Positions 8,645 to 18,146 of a stretch of DNA of 52,382 nt are shown in pieces. The stretch covers positions 1 through 52,382 of the forward strand of contig CAIKVR010000302.1 of assembly GCA_903830915.1 (NCBI GenBank), written 5' to 3'. The notes beneath the pieces are model-generated. The model had not been told where the DNA came from. It was given only the letters and a program-made list of their open reading frames with translations, and ran no database searches. This stretch comes from an uncultured Bacteroidales bacterium. GTDB lineage: Bacteria > Bacteroidota > Bacteroidia > Bacteroidales > Paludibacteraceae. Numbering within the stretch: the stretch's first letter is position 1; the number at the start of each line of letters is the position of its first letter. The translations under genes and the position numbers were made by a program.

Positions 8645-8690
8645 GTGCAAGGTGCAAGTTTCTATATATAGAAACACTTGCACCCTGCAC
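8645..8690. repeat. Long inverted repeat forming a 46-nt hairpin
   Basis: The left arm GTGCAAGGTGCAAGT-TTCTATA pairs with the right arm TATAGAAACACTTGCACCCTGCAC, with one mismatch and a 2-nt bulge. It is followed on the plus strand by TATTTTTTGA. It could be an intrinsic terminator insulating the PUL from the left or the stem of a mobile palindromic repeat; no gene reads into it from the left. Confidence 0.6.
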
Positions 8691-8768
8691 TATTTTTTGA
8701 GCTATAGAATATAAGTTAATTATTAACTCTTAAATTGCCGGAAATAATTCTACAACACCACCAACAAA

Positions 8769-8786
8769 CCTTACCAATTGAGCTAA
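8769..8786 (-). pseudogene. D-arm-like tRNA remnant
   Basis: The minus strand reads TTAGCTCAATTGGTAAGG, the hallmark D-stem/D-loop text of many class I tRNAs. The following bases give no proper anticodon arm or T arm. It is judged a fragment rather than a functional gene. Confidence 0.3.
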
Positions 8787-8875
8787 TATCAAAAACACTT
8801 CCTAAATACTTGTACATTTTTAAAACTTCGAAATTTATCCTAAGCTATAATTCTGAATGGACTAATGATTCAATT

Positions 8876-8910
8876 ACCCATACCACCCCTCTAATATAAT
8901 TATTTGTCCC
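8876..8910 (+). promoter_or_regulatory. PUL operator copy A (susC promoter)
   Basis: Two-part element. Box 1 is ACCCATACCACCCC (8876-8889). Box 2 is TTATTTGTCCC (8900-8910). The repeated half-sites begin at 8878 and 8900, 22 bp apart. The same arrangement occurs at four other PUL promoters. Likely binding site for the AraC-type domain of the HTCS encoded at 34752-39029 (inference). Confidence 0.7.
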
Positions 8911-8911
8911 C

Positions 8912-8941
8912 TTTGATTTTTGCAAAGGATTAATATCTTTG
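8912..8941 (+). promoter_or_regulatory. Bacteroidota-type promoter for susC
   Basis: TTTG at 8912-8915 and TATCTTTG at 8934-8941 match the Bacteroides -33 TTTG and -7 TAnnTTTG consensus with an 18-bp spacer. It lies directly downstream of operator copy A and about 30 bp before the susC start. Confidence 0.7.
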
Positions 8942-8969
8942 TCATAATTTTAAATCAAAAATATTATTT

Positions 8970-11900
8970 ATGAAAAAGCGAATCACGATTCGAAGAGTAA
9001 TGCTCGCCTGTATTATTCAAACAGCCTTATTAATGCCGATTTTGGCAACAAATTCTACTGTTTCCAATCTCAATGAACCAATGCCTGATCAGGTTCAGAA
9101 CAAACAAATTAACGGAATTGTAAAAGATGAGTCAGGTGAAATACTACCTGGAGTTACTGTGTCTGTAAAAGGAATTGCATCAGGTACAATAACAGATGGC
9201 AATGGACGTTTCTCACTTAAACTTCCCGAAAAAGCAACTATTCTGGTATTTTCCTTTGTCGGAATGAAAACTCAGGAGGTTGAAATTGCAGGTAAATCAC
9301 TAATTAATGTTACACTTGAATCTTCAACTGTAAATCTTCAGGAAGTAGTAGCCGTTGGTTATGGTACTATGAAACGGAGTGACCTTACTGGCGCTGTATC
9401 TTCAGTTGGTAGTAAGGAAATTGCAACCTCTGGTGCAAATACTCTTGAGCAAGCGCTTTCAGGTCGGACGGCAGGTGTGGTTGTTAATGCTGCTGACAAT
9501 GCACCCGGAGCAGGTATGACCATTCAAATTCGTGGAGCAAACTCCATTAGTGCCAGCTCAGCACCATTATATGTAATTGATGGATTTCCTGTAGAAGGTG
9601 CTTATAACTCAGGTGGTAACGGAACTCTAACAGCTTCAAGCGCATTATCCAACATTGACCCCAATGATATTGAATCCATAGATATTCTAAAAGATGCTTC
9701 TGCGACTGCTGTATATGGTGCACGTGGAGCTAATGGTGTTGTAATTATTACAACAAAAAGCGGAAAAGATGGTAAAGTAAAAGTAAGCTTCAATGCCAAC
9801 TATGGAGTTCAACAAATGGCAAATAAAAATACGTATGTACCCGGTGATACGAAATTCTATACTCAGGCACAACACGACCGTATTTTTCCATTTGACAAAC
9901 GTATAGCTACTCCAACATCCAGTAGTTATGGATATCAATGGTGGAACGTTGCCCCTTATTCCAGCCCTGACTCAACAAATACAAATTGGTTAGATGCTGT
10001 AACACGAAGTGGAAATATCCAGAATTATAATATATCTATGTCAGCAGGTAACAATAAAGGAAATTATATTGCTTCGCTGGGTTATTATAATACGAATGGA
10101 ATACTAAAAGCAACTGATGCAACCCGTTATACCGGGAGTTTTAAAGCAGAAGGAAGTCCGAATAACTGGATAAAGTTGTCATTTAATAATTCTTTTGCAT
10201 ACTCTGAAAATAATGGTACTGTTACAGTTAATGCTGTGGATGGGAGCAGTGCCGGTGCGGGAATATTGTCTCAGGTTTTTAAAGCCCTTCCGTTAAACCC
10301 AATGAACATTGTGACACTTAATAATATTGATACAGATGGAAACCTTATGATTGGAAGTCCTTTGGAAATGTTGAATAATGTAAAAATGAAAAGACAGACT
10401 CTTGAATCAAGAACCAACTTTGCATTAACACTAACCCCTGCTAAAGGGTTGACAATACGCTCTACAGGTGGTATGTCCCAAAACAAAACTGATTTTAAGA
10501 TGTATGTACCGTCAACTACAGGTTGGGGAGCATTATACAATGGACGAGCTGTAATTCAAACCTATACTTATACATCATGGTTGAACGAAAATACAGTAAC
10601 ATACGATACGAAATTTGGAAAACATAAAATCAATGTACTCGGTGGTTTTTCACAACAATATAGTTCAAATTTTAATACAACTCAGGAGTCAACTAATTTT
10701 CCTAATGAAACACTGGGCTATAACAATATTGGTGTAGGGCAAAGTGTTGCAACTCCGAGTTCTATTGCTGCAGATTTCTTATTATTATCGTATTTTGGTA
10801 GGGCAAATTATAACTACAACGAAAAATACCTCTTTACAGCTACAATAAGGGCAGATGGTTCTTCAAAATTTGCTCAAAATAATAAATGGGGATATTTTCC
10901 CTCTTTCTCATTTGCATGGCGTGCGGCTGAAGAAAGATTTATCAAAAGACTTGGCATATTTGATAATTTGAAAATTAGAGCTGGTTGGGGAGAAACTGGG
11001 AATCCTAATATTGCATCCTACCAATCATTGACAAATTATGGATTAACAAAATATACTTCAGCCACTTCATTCATAACAGGTACTTATCCGATTAATATAG
11101 GAAACCCTAATCTGAAATGGGAAACGTCTATTCAAACAAATGCCGGACTTGATTTTGCGGTATTAAAATCACGCTTGTCAGTAACTATTGATGCATATAT
11201 CAAAGAAACAAAGGATTTGTTGCTGACCGGAGATATACCGGCCTCAACTGGGTTTACCTCCTACTTATATAATGCTGGTTCTATTGAAAACAGGGGAATT
11301 GAAGTTGCTATTACCGGCCTGATTCTAAATGGTCCATTAAAATGGACTGCCACATTGAACAATTCGATTAATCGGAATAAAGTAACAAGTCTTGGTAACT
11401 TAGTTTCGCAAGATTGGATGTTAGTGCCCGGAACTACAAATTCGAGTACGGCTATGTTGAAGATTGGCCAACCGATTGGATTATGGTATGGTTATCAGAC
11501 CGTTGGGATTTGGCAACAGTCGGATTTTACATGGAATAATATGCTAAATAAGTATGTGCTAAATAAAGATGCCAGCGGAAATACACTTGCTGCTTTATCA
11601 GGTGCACAACCTGGTCAGTGGAAAATCAAAGATATCAGTGGGCCAAACGGAGTACCGGATGGAAAAATCGATGCTTATGACAAAGGACCTATAGGAAATT
11701 CACAGCCAAAATTCAGCGGTGGATTGAATAACCGGTTTGAATATAAGAATTTTGATTTGACAATTTTTATGGAATGGAGTGTCGGTCGTGATATTTACAA
11801 TGCAAATATACGACACTTTACCGGAGTACAGACTCAAATGCAAAACACAATGAAGTTTGATTACTGGAAACCAATACAATATCCGTTGGATGCCAGCGGT

Positions 11901-12287
11901 AATGAAATACGCACTATTACTGATGGGAATGGTAATGTTGTTCCGAATATTCTTCCGGGCGGAGAAGGAAATATATATGCTCAATACCCATTAGATGGAC
12001 AGCCTTTGATGGATATGCACGATGGATATATCGTAAAAAACGTATCTTACCTGCGTATTAAAAATATGATGTTGGGTTATAATTTTGATTCTAAATTAGT
12101 TAAAAGATTTGGTATTAGCTCCCTCAGGGTATATGCAAATATATTAAACTTGTACACATTTACAAACTACAATGGCTATGACCCAAATGTAAATACACAA
12201 GATTTGAACGGCTTACGTCCTGGTTATGATCTGAATTCATATCCTTTATCACAATCATTCATGGTAGGTATTAATGCAAATTTCTAA
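8970..12287 (+). CDS. SusC/RagA-family TonB-dependent outer-membrane receptor
   Basis: A 1105-residue outer-membrane transporter that, with its SusD partner, imports oligosaccharides using TonB energy. Order of parts: signal peptide (1-27); a carboxypeptidase-regulatory-like domain (about 45-120, starting INGIVKDESGEILPGVTV); a TonB-box-like LQEVVAVGYGT region (about 124-134); the plug domain with SIDILKDASATAVYGARGANGV (about 235-256); then a long beta-barrel ending in a SFMVGINANF terminal strand with the C-terminal Phe. Length is typical for SusC proteins. susD follows after 27 bp. The promoter carries operator copy A. The glycan it recognises cannot be read from sequence; the neighbouring sialidase and sulfatases suggest an acidic, sulfated one. 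Confidence 0.95.
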   Translation: MKKRITIRRVMLACIIQTALLMPILATNSTVSNLNEPMPDQVQNKQINGIVKDESGEILPGVTVSVKGIASGTITDGNGRFSLKLPEKATILVFSFVGMKTQEVEIAGKSLINVTLESSTVNLQEVVAVGYGTMKRSDLTGAVSSVGSKEIATSGANTLEQALSGRTAGVVVNAADNAPGAGMTIQIRGANSISASSAPLYVIDGFPVEGAYNSGGNGTLTASSALSNIDPNDIESIDILKDASATAVYGARGANGVVIITTKSGKDGKVKVSFNANYGVQQMANKNTYVPGDTKFYTQAQHDRIFPFDKRIATPTSSSYGYQWWNVAPYSSPDSTNTNWLDAVTRSGNIQNYNISMSAGNNKGNYIASLGYYNTNGILKATDATRYTGSFKAEGSPNNWIKLSFNNSFAYSENNGTVTVNAVDGSSAGAGILSQVFKALPLNPMNIVTLNNIDTDGNLMIGSPLEMLNNVKMKRQTLESRTNFALTLTPAKGLTIRSTGGMSQNKTDFKMYVPSTTGWGALYNGRAVIQTYTYTSWLNENTVTYDTKFGKHKINVLGGFSQQYSSNFNTTQESTNFPNETLGYNNIGVGQSVATPSSIAADFLLLSYFGRANYNYNEKYLFTATIRADGSSKFAQNNKWGYFPSFSFAWRAAEERFIKRLGIFDNLKIRAGWGETGNPNIASYQSLTNYGLTKYTSATSFITGTYPINIGNPNLKWETSIQTNAGLDFAVLKSRLSVTIDAYIKETKDLLLTGDIPASTGFTSYLYNAGSIENRGIEVAITGLILNGPLKWTATLNNSINRNKVTSLGNLVSQDWMLVPGTTNSSTAMLKIGQPIGLWYGYQTVGIWQQSDFTWNNMLNKYVLNKDASGNTLAALSGAQPGQWKIKDISGPNGVPDGKIDAYDKGPIGNSQPKFSGGLNNRFEYKNFDLTIFMEWSVGRDIYNANIRHFTGVQTQMQNTMKFDYWKPIQYPLDASGNEIRTITDGNGNVVPNILPGGEGNIYAQYPLDGQPLMDMHDGYIVKNVSYLRIKNMMLGYNFDSKLVKRFGISSLRVYANILNLYTFTNYNGYDPNVNTQDLNGLRPGYDLNSYPLSQSFMVGINANF

Positions 12288-12314
12288 GTCAATAAAATTT
12301 AAATTTAAAAAAAC

Positions 12315-14069
12315 ATGAAAAAGAACATAATAATTAGTTTTTTAGCCGGTATAATGACTCTAATGTCATGTACGGATAGATTGAACGAAACTCCCATATC
12401 GACTTTATCGCCAGCTAACATTTTTACTACCATGAATGATGCTAAAACAGCTATAACAGGCATGTATGCTGGCTTTGTTCCTTATTTTGCTGTAATGACA
12501 CCCGTAAATGGTTGGGGTGAATATGGTACCGATATTTCGTCGGGAAGTTTTACAGATGCAAAGCAAAAGTTTAGCCAGTACACGTATACGTCAGCTGATG
12601 CAGATGTACTAACCATTTGGTCTGGTTTATACAGTATCATCAATCGCGCAAATAACATCATCGCAAATGTACCGAATATTGCAGCGGCTGATGCGGATAA
12701 AAACGCAATAATTGCAGAAGCAAAATGTATCAGAGCATTTTGTTACATGGATTTAGTGCAATATTTTGGGGGTGTTCCGTTACGGGTTGAACCTACTCTA
12801 AGCATAGAAGATGCTGTGTCAAAACCACGTGCTACCGAACGCCAGACCTGGACACAAATTATCAACGATTTGCAATATGCAGAATTGTATTTACCAGCTA
12901 CTGCCCCTGCAGTTGGACGGGTTACCAAATGGACAGCTAAGGGCTTATTAGCTAAAGCTTATCTGACACGTGGTGGATATCCTGTAGGTAATTATGCAGA
13001 AGAAACAGACTCTTTGTGGTTTCAAAAAGCTGCACTCAAAGCTTTTGAAGTTATATCACAAAGTGGTATTAAATTGAATGCAACTACTCCCGGAAGTGCC
13101 ACGGCTTTTAAAGAATATGGAAAAATGTTTCTTGAATCGGGTAAAAACAGTGCAGAATCATTGTGGGAGATACAGTTTAAAGATCCTGATTATGGTAGTG
13201 CTTTTGGTTGGAAATCAATAAATGGGAATAGTGGAACAGGTACCGCTGATGGTTCGTTCATTTATTCATGGGGTGCAGGGCCTTTGAGTACTGATTTTGC
13301 TTTAAGTTTTAATGATAACGATATTCGTTTTCAATGGTGCGTTGGACCTTACAAAGTTACTACTGCAAATACCCGTACAGCTATTGCGGTAACATCATGG
13401 GTGCCTTCAAAATATCGTTGGGAACGCATGCCTTCAAACGTTTGGAACGCAGCCATTAATTTAATCATTTCACGAATGGCTGATATTTATCTTATTTATG
13501 CAGAAGCAAGTAACGAAGCTACCGGAGACCCGAACAATACTTCATTAGGAATGAGTGCCTATGCTGCCATCAATATGGTACGTATCCGCGCACAGGTTCC
13601 AACAATGGATGATACCTATTTAATGAAAGATTCACCGTATTCTCCAACTGAATTGATGTACAACATTTCATTACAAAGTTTTGATAAAACCAATGCAAAT
13701 TATGATAAACGACACGTTTATTATACCGGAACTACAACAAAGGAAAGATTCAGGTCTGCCGTATTGATGGAACGTGGATGGGAATTGATGGGCGAACGTC
13801 ACCGCTGGTTTGATTTGAAACGAACAGGTAAATTAGTTGACTATTGTAAATCTGTACATACTTTTAGTTATGGAGGTAATTTATCAAATGTAACTGATCC
13901 TATTGATAAAAGTAACTTTACGGCAAAATTCTATGCTTCAATGATAACTTCTCCGAGCATATGGCCGGCAGCTAAAATCCAATCTTATCAAAACTATATG
14001 CCAATTCCTGATACTGAAATTAATATAAATCCTGCTATTGGAAAATCAAATCAGAATCCGGGGTATTAA
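12315..14069 (+). CDS. SusD/RagB-family surface glycan-binding lipoprotein
   Basis: A 584-residue outer-surface lipoprotein that caps the SusC channel and binds glycan. The signal sequence ends in the lipobox LMSC with acylated Cys at residue 19. Family features are the N-terminal LNETPISTLSPANIFTT segment, TPR-like helices (INRANNIIANVPNI; AIIAEAKCIRAFCYMDLVQYFGGVPL) and the late RGWELMGERHRWFDLKR signature (about residues 488-504), followed by the NYMPIPDTEININ terminal motif. It pairs with the upstream susC. A strong hairpin 17 bp downstream separates it from the nan/sulfatase run. Confidence 0.95.
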   Translation: MKKNIIISFLAGIMTLMSCTDRLNETPISTLSPANIFTTMNDAKTAITGMYAGFVPYFAVMTPVNGWGEYGTDISSGSFTDAKQKFSQYTYTSADADVLTIWSGLYSIINRANNIIANVPNIAAADADKNAIIAEAKCIRAFCYMDLVQYFGGVPLRVEPTLSIEDAVSKPRATERQTWTQIINDLQYAELYLPATAPAVGRVTKWTAKGLLAKAYLTRGGYPVGNYAEETDSLWFQKAALKAFEVISQSGIKLNATTPGSATAFKEYGKMFLESGKNSAESLWEIQFKDPDYGSAFGWKSINGNSGTGTADGSFIYSWGAGPLSTDFALSFNDNDIRFQWCVGPYKVTTANTRTAIAVTSWVPSKYRWERMPSNVWNAAINLIISRMADIYLIYAEASNEATGDPNNTSLGMSAYAAINMVRIRAQVPTMDDTYLMKDSPYSPTELMYNISLQSFDKTNANYDKRHVYYTGTTTKERFRSAVLMERGWELMGERHRWFDLKRTGKLVDYCKSVHTFSYGGNLSNVTDPIDKSNFTAKFYASMITSPSIWPAAKIQSYQNYMPIPDTEININPAIGKSNQNPGY

Positions 14070-14085
14070 TAATCAAAATAAAAGC

Positions 14086-14130
14086 ATATTAAACGAGCAT
14101 TAAAACCGAGGATTAATGCTCGTTTAATAT
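14086..14130 (+). terminator. Hairpin after susD
   Basis: A perfect 18-bp stem: ATATTAAACGAGCATTAA (14086-14103) with its reverse complement at 14113-14130, and a 9-nt loop. Only a short AT-rich tail follows, with no long T run. It may be a partial terminator or an mRNA 3' stabiliser that sets susCD expression above the downstream genes. Confidence 0.7.
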
Positions 14131-14301
14131 AAATAGAAAAAGACCATATTTAAAAGGCAATAATTGTTTACGTATCATAGATTCAATATAAAATAATGCT
14201 TTTTAGATGGCTTGGATATGCTTTTAGATTTTTCCATAAAATAATAAAAGGGGCAATATTTTTTTTGCACCCAATTCTTAAATATTAAATAATTAAATAG
14301 A

Positions 14302-15213
14302 ATGAAGAATTACGAAAGATTGCAAGGAATGGTTGCAGCTACATTTACCCCAATTGATGCTAATGGGGAAGTTGATTTTCTGATAATTGAATCCTATGCC
14401 GAATGGATTGCATCTACGCCTATAAAAGGAGTTTTTGTATGCGGAACCACAGGTGAATTTTCGTCGTTAACGTTAAGCGAACGAAAAGAAATTTTAGAAA
14501 AATGGATTAGTGCCTCCAAGAACCGATTTAAGGTAATAGCCCACATTGGATCAAATTGTCAAAAAGATTCGAAGGATCTTGCTGTTCATGCATTCTCAGC
14601 AGGAGCTGATGCCATAGCCTCGTTAGCTCCAATGTTTTTCAAACCCTCAACAGTCGGGGAGTTGGTTGATTACTTCGCTCCTATTGTAAATTCAGTGCCC
14701 GAATTGCCTTTTTATTACTACAATATGCCCTCTATGACCGGGGTTAGTCTTCCTGTTGGTCAAATATTAATAGAAGGAAAAAAACGGATGCCTAATCTTG
14801 TGGGAACAAAATTTACTCACAATAATCTGATGGAATTGGGAGTATGTCTTAATTTAAATAATAGTGAGTTTGAGGTCTTGCATGGGTATGATGAAATCTT
14901 GATATCGGGTTTAGCTATGGGAGCTGTTGCAGGTGTTGGAAGTACATATAACTATTTGCCCAATATTTATGAAGGAATTTTTAAGGCAATGGTTCAAAAC
15001 AACATAAATGAGGCCAGAGAATTACAGATGAAATCAATTAAAACAGTAGAGATCATAATTAAATACGGAGGAGGTGTAAGAGGTGGAAAAGCCATCATGA
15101 ACCTACTCGGCATAAAATGTGGAGATTGTCGTTCACCTCTCAAACCGTTTTCTGAATTGGAGTATCAATCCTTAAAAAAGGACTTAGAGGGAATCGGGTT
15201 CTATAATTTCTAA
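14302..15213 (+). CDS. nanA: N-acetylneuraminate lyase (DapA/NanA family aldolase)
   Basis: Class I aldolase of 303 residues that cleaves a nonulosonic acid such as N-acetylneuraminate into pyruvate and N-acetylmannosamine in the cytoplasm. The (beta/alpha)8 barrel shows CGTTGE (48-53, pyruvate carboxylate site), Y140 in YYYNMPSMTG, the Schiff-base lysine K170 in LVGTKFTHN, GYDE and the GAVAGVGSTYN segment that is typical of NanA rather than of dihydrodipicolinate synthase. The sialidase gene follows by 31 bp, supporting sialate use. No NanE epimerase or kinase is in the window. A 2-keto-3-deoxy sugar acid aldolase is the main alternative. No textbook -7 box is seen in the 170 bp upstream, although an AT-rich TATTTTTTTTG stretch lies at 14257-14267. 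Confidence 0.85.
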   Translation: MKNYERLQGMVAATFTPIDANGEVDFLIIESYAEWIASTPIKGVFVCGTTGEFSSLTLSERKEILEKWISASKNRFKVIAHIGSNCQKDSKDLAVHAFSAGADAIASLAPMFFKPSTVGELVDYFAPIVNSVPELPFYYYNMPSMTGVSLPVGQILIEGKKRMPNLVGTKFTHNNLMELGVCLNLNNSEFEVLHGYDEILISGLAMGAVAGVGSTYNYLPNIYEGIFKAMVQNNINEARELQMKSIKTVEIIIKYGGGVRGGKAIMNLLGIKCGDCRSPLKPFSELEYQSLKKDLEGIGFYNF

Positions 15214-15244
15214 TTAAGTAACGATTTATTTTATCATTATTGGT

Positions 15245-16897
15245 ATGATGCACATAAAAAAATATTTAGTGTTATGGATGATTTTGTTCACTTCAGCCTT
15301 GATGGTTTGTGCGAGTGAAATGAAAGTAAAAATACAAAATCCAATCTTGCCAATTTTATTAAATAAAAACTATAATCCCGCAATTAGATTGGACTTTATT
15401 CGTCCGAACAAAAACAAATACCAGCTTAACGAACTTGATTTCAATTTGTCAGGGACTTTAGATGCCAAAAACATATATTCCATAAGTGTGTGTTGTACTA
15501 ATTCAAAAGGAAATATTGACACAGCCAGGGTTATAGCCACAAGCCTTATTAACTCTAATAAAGTCAACATTAAAACAAATTTTGATATCGATTCTGACAC
15601 ACTCTCTGTTTGGATCTCTGTAAAAGTTGTGAATGTATCGGATTTAAATAAAACGATAAAAATCAACTGTGAGCAAGTCATAGTAAACGAAAGTAGTGTA
15701 AAACTTTATCCTACCAGCGAATCTAAATCTCTTAGATTGGGAATTGCTGTGCATCAACACGGACAGGACGGAGTGAACACCACTCGCATTCCGGGGCTTA
15801 TTACGTCAAAAAACGGAACCTTAATGGCTGTATTTGATGCGCGTTGGGACTCAGGTAGGGATTTGCAAGGGAATATTGATATAGGTCTTAAACGTAGTTT
15901 TGATAAAGGTCTTACATGGCAGCCTTTACAGATTGTTTTGGATATGGGTACGTGGGGAGGACTTCCCCAAAAATATAATGGGGTAAGTGATGCTTGTATT
16001 TTAGTGGACAACAAAACCGGTGCAATTTTTATTGCCGGCCTTTGGATGCATGGTGTGTTGGATGGAAATACTGGTAAATGGGTCGAAGGACTTACTGAGA
16101 AAAGTGATAATTGGATACATCAATGGATCAAAAAAGGCTCACAGCCGGGCTTGGATGTAAAACAAACCTGTCAGTTCCTTATAACCAAAAGTACAGATGA
16201 CGGAAATACCTGGAGTAAACTGATGAACATTACCTCCACAACAAAACGTCCGGAGTGGTGGCTTTTCGCTCCTGCTCCGGGTCATGGAATTACTCTTGAT
16301 GACGGAACGTTAGTTATGCCAACACAAGGGAGAGATAATACAGGGAAACCTTTCTCCAATATTACATTAAGTAAAGATCATGGAAAAACATGGGAAACAA
16401 GCAATCCTGCTTTCTACGATGTGTCTGAATGCATGGCAGTAGAACTAAAAAACGGGAATATTATGCTCAACATGAGGGATAATAAAAACCGCACAGACAC
16501 ACTAATAAATGGTCGTAGGATTTGTGTCACCCCGGATAGAGGACAAACGTGGTCAGAATCTCCAACATCGCGCAAAGCATTAATTGAACCAACATGTATG
16601 GGCTGCATACATCGACACAAATATTGGGTGAACGGGCGTGAAAAAAGTGTTTTGTTTTTTTCAAATCCCAATGATAAAAGTCAACGTATAAACCTGACTA
16701 TAAAGGTTAGTTTTGACGAAGGGAACACCTGGCCACAAAAAAATTGGATAACACTTGATGAATACAAAAGTGCCGGATATTCCTGCCTCACATCAATTGA
16801 CGATAATACATTAGGTGTTTTGTACGAAAGTAGTCAAGCTGATTTGGTGTTTCAGCAAATAAATATTGATGAAATTTTGAAACAAAATGAAAAATAA
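15245..16897 (+). CDS. GH33 exo-alpha-sialidase
   Basis: Secreted or periplasmic sialidase of 550 residues that releases terminal sialic acid. Signal peptide at 1-23. An N-terminal beta-sandwich (about 25-160) resembles the sialidase N-terminal domain of Bacteroides enzymes. The six-bladed catalytic domain begins near 165: R181 in TTRIPG belongs to the Arg triad, the DARWDSGRDLQGNID segment carries the acid/base Asp region, and five Asp boxes are visible (SFDKGLTW, STDDGNTW, SKDHGKTW, TPDRGQTW, SFDEGNTW). GYSCLTSI supplies the Tyr of the Tyr/Glu nucleophile pair. Its last 11 bp overlap the transporter start. Two adjacent ATGs (15245, 15248) are both acceptable. Linkage preference is unknown. 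Confidence 0.92.
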   Translation: MMHIKKYLVLWMILFTSALMVCASEMKVKIQNPILPILLNKNYNPAIRLDFIRPNKNKYQLNELDFNLSGTLDAKNIYSISVCCTNSKGNIDTARVIATSLINSNKVNIKTNFDIDSDTLSVWISVKVVNVSDLNKTIKINCEQVIVNESSVKLYPTSESKSLRLGIAVHQHGQDGVNTTRIPGLITSKNGTLMAVFDARWDSGRDLQGNIDIGLKRSFDKGLTWQPLQIVLDMGTWGGLPQKYNGVSDACILVDNKTGAIFIAGLWMHGVLDGNTGKWVEGLTEKSDNWIHQWIKKGSQPGLDVKQTCQFLITKSTDDGNTWSKLMNITSTTKRPEWWLFAPAPGHGITLDDGTLVMPTQGRDNTGKPFSNITLSKDHGKTWETSNPAFYDVSECMAVELKNGNIMLNMRDNKNRTDTLINGRRICVTPDRGQTWSESPTSRKALIEPTCMGCIHRHKYWVNGREKSVLFFSNPNDKSQRINLTIKVSFDEGNTWPQKNWITLDEYKSAGYSCLTSIDDNTLGVLYESSQADLVFQQINIDEILKQNEK

Positions 16898-18131
16898 AGT
16901 ATCATATCCTTGGGTAGTAGTAGGTTTGTTGTGGTTTGTAGCATTGCTTAATTATATGGACAGGCAAATGCTTTCCACGATGCGAATATCAATGATGAAA
17001 GATATTGTTGAACTTGAATCGGCAGCAAATTTTGGTAGGCTTATGGCTATCTTTCTTTGGATTTATGGACTTATGAGTCCGGCATCAGGTATAATAGCAG
17101 ATCGAATAAGTCGTAAGTGGTTGATCGTTTGTAGCCTGGGGGTATGGTCGGCTGTAACTTTATTAATTGGATTTGCGACTAACTACAATCAATTATACAT
17201 TCTTAGAGGAATTATGGGCGTGAGCGAAGCGCTTTATTTACCCAGCGCATTATCTTTGATTGCTGATTATCATCAACAAAAAACACGATCATTAGCAGTT
17301 GGTATTCATATGACGGGGCTTTATCTTGGTCAAGCGATTGGAGGTTTTGGTGCTACTCTGGCCTTAGCTTATTCCTGGAATCAAACTTTTCATTGGTTTG
17401 GAATTATTGGGGTAAGCTATAGTATAGTATTAGCATTCCTCTTAAAAGATAAAGCACGAACTGCCGACAATGTTAAATCAGGAATGTCGTCAATGAATAA
17501 AACTTCCGTTTTGAAAGTTTTAGCGATGTTGTTCAGCAATACATTCTTTTGGGTTATTTTACTCTATTTCTGCATTCCAAGTTTGCCCGGATGGGCTACT
17601 AAAAACTGGTTACCTACATTATTTTCACAAAGTCTTTCAATTGATATGTCAGTTGCCGGACCAATGGCTACTATAACAATTGCACTTTCTTCATTTATCG
17701 GAGTTATATTTGGAGGAATTCTATCAGACAGATGGATAATCTCTAATTTGAAAGGACGTATATTCACAGGAGCAATTGGATTAAGCCTGATTATCCCATC
17801 ATTGGCAATTATTGGATTTGGTCAATCCCTGGTTATGGTAATATCCGGTGCAGTATTGTTTGGCATTGGTTTTGGCATGTTCGACGCTAATAATATGCCT
17901 ATCTTGTGTCAGTTTGTTCCCTCACAAAACAGGGCAACAGCTTATGGAATAATGAATATGGCAGGAGTTTTTGCGGGGGCTGTCATCACAACTTTTTTGG
18001 GAAAATCAACTGATGCTGGAAACCTCGGACGTGATTTCGCATTAATGACGGTAGTTGTTTTGATTGTTTTAATAATTCAGTTGTCTTTCCTAAAACCAAA
18101 AACGGACGACATGAAAGAGATTTTGAAATAA
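16887..18131 (+). CDS. MFS transporter, probable sialic acid/sugar-acid permease
   Basis: A 414-residue inner-membrane protein with about 12 transmembrane helices. The start NYMDRQMLSTMRISM is the DRQ signature of the anion:cation symporter branch of the major facilitator superfamily (hexuronate, galactonate and sialate carriers). Loop 2-3 carries GIIADRISRKW, the MFS motif A. Its start codon lies inside the 3' end of the sialidase gene (11-bp overlap), indicating translational coupling. With nanA upstream, uptake of sialic acid across the inner membrane is the likely role; NanT function is inferred from context, not from substrate residues. Confidence 0.85.
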   Translation: MKNKVSYPWVVVGLLWFVALLNYMDRQMLSTMRISMMKDIVELESAANFGRLMAIFLWIYGLMSPASGIIADRISRKWLIVCSLGVWSAVTLLIGFATNYNQLYILRGIMGVSEALYLPSALSLIADYHQQKTRSLAVGIHMTGLYLGQAIGGFGATLALAYSWNQTFHWFGIIGVSYSIVLAFLLKDKARTADNVKSGMSSMNKTSVLKVLAMLFSNTFFWVILLYFCIPSLPGWATKNWLPTLFSQSLSIDMSVAGPMATITIALSSFIGVIFGGILSDRWIISNLKGRIFTGAIGLSLIIPSLAIIGFGQSLVMVISGAVLFGIGFGMFDANNMPILCQFVPSQNRATAYGIMNMAGVFAGAVITTFLGKSTDAGNLGRDFALMTVVVLIVLIIQLSFLKPKTDDMKEILK

Positions 18132-18146
18132 ACTAAAAATAAACTT

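Larger units (their letters stand above)
8302..8969. other. 668-bp non-coding boundary between housekeeping genes and the PUL
   Basis: No convincing gene is seen here. Moving right, it contains a palindromic hairpin (8389-8421), a tRNA 3'-end-like remnant (8429-8460, minus strand), a long hairpin (8645-8690), a D-arm-like remnant (8769-8786, minus strand) and the promoter and operator of the susC gene (8876-8941). The remainder is AT-rich with no readable frame of interest. Confidence 0.7.

Noticed and set aside
8302..8969. Search for an insertion sequence or integrase at the PUL left border
   Set aside because: No transposase or integrase frame is present and no terminal repeats with a target duplication were seen; only hairpins and tRNA-like fragments remain.
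14250..14270. Possible sixth operator ahead of nanA (CACCC near 14268)
   Set aside because: It lacks ACCCAT, lacks the second T-rich box at 22 bp, and has no TAnnTTTG box at the required distance.
15754..16014. 86-codon minus-strand frame in the sialidase gene
   Set aside because: Shadow of the conserved sialidase frame with five Asp boxes; no start context or domain.
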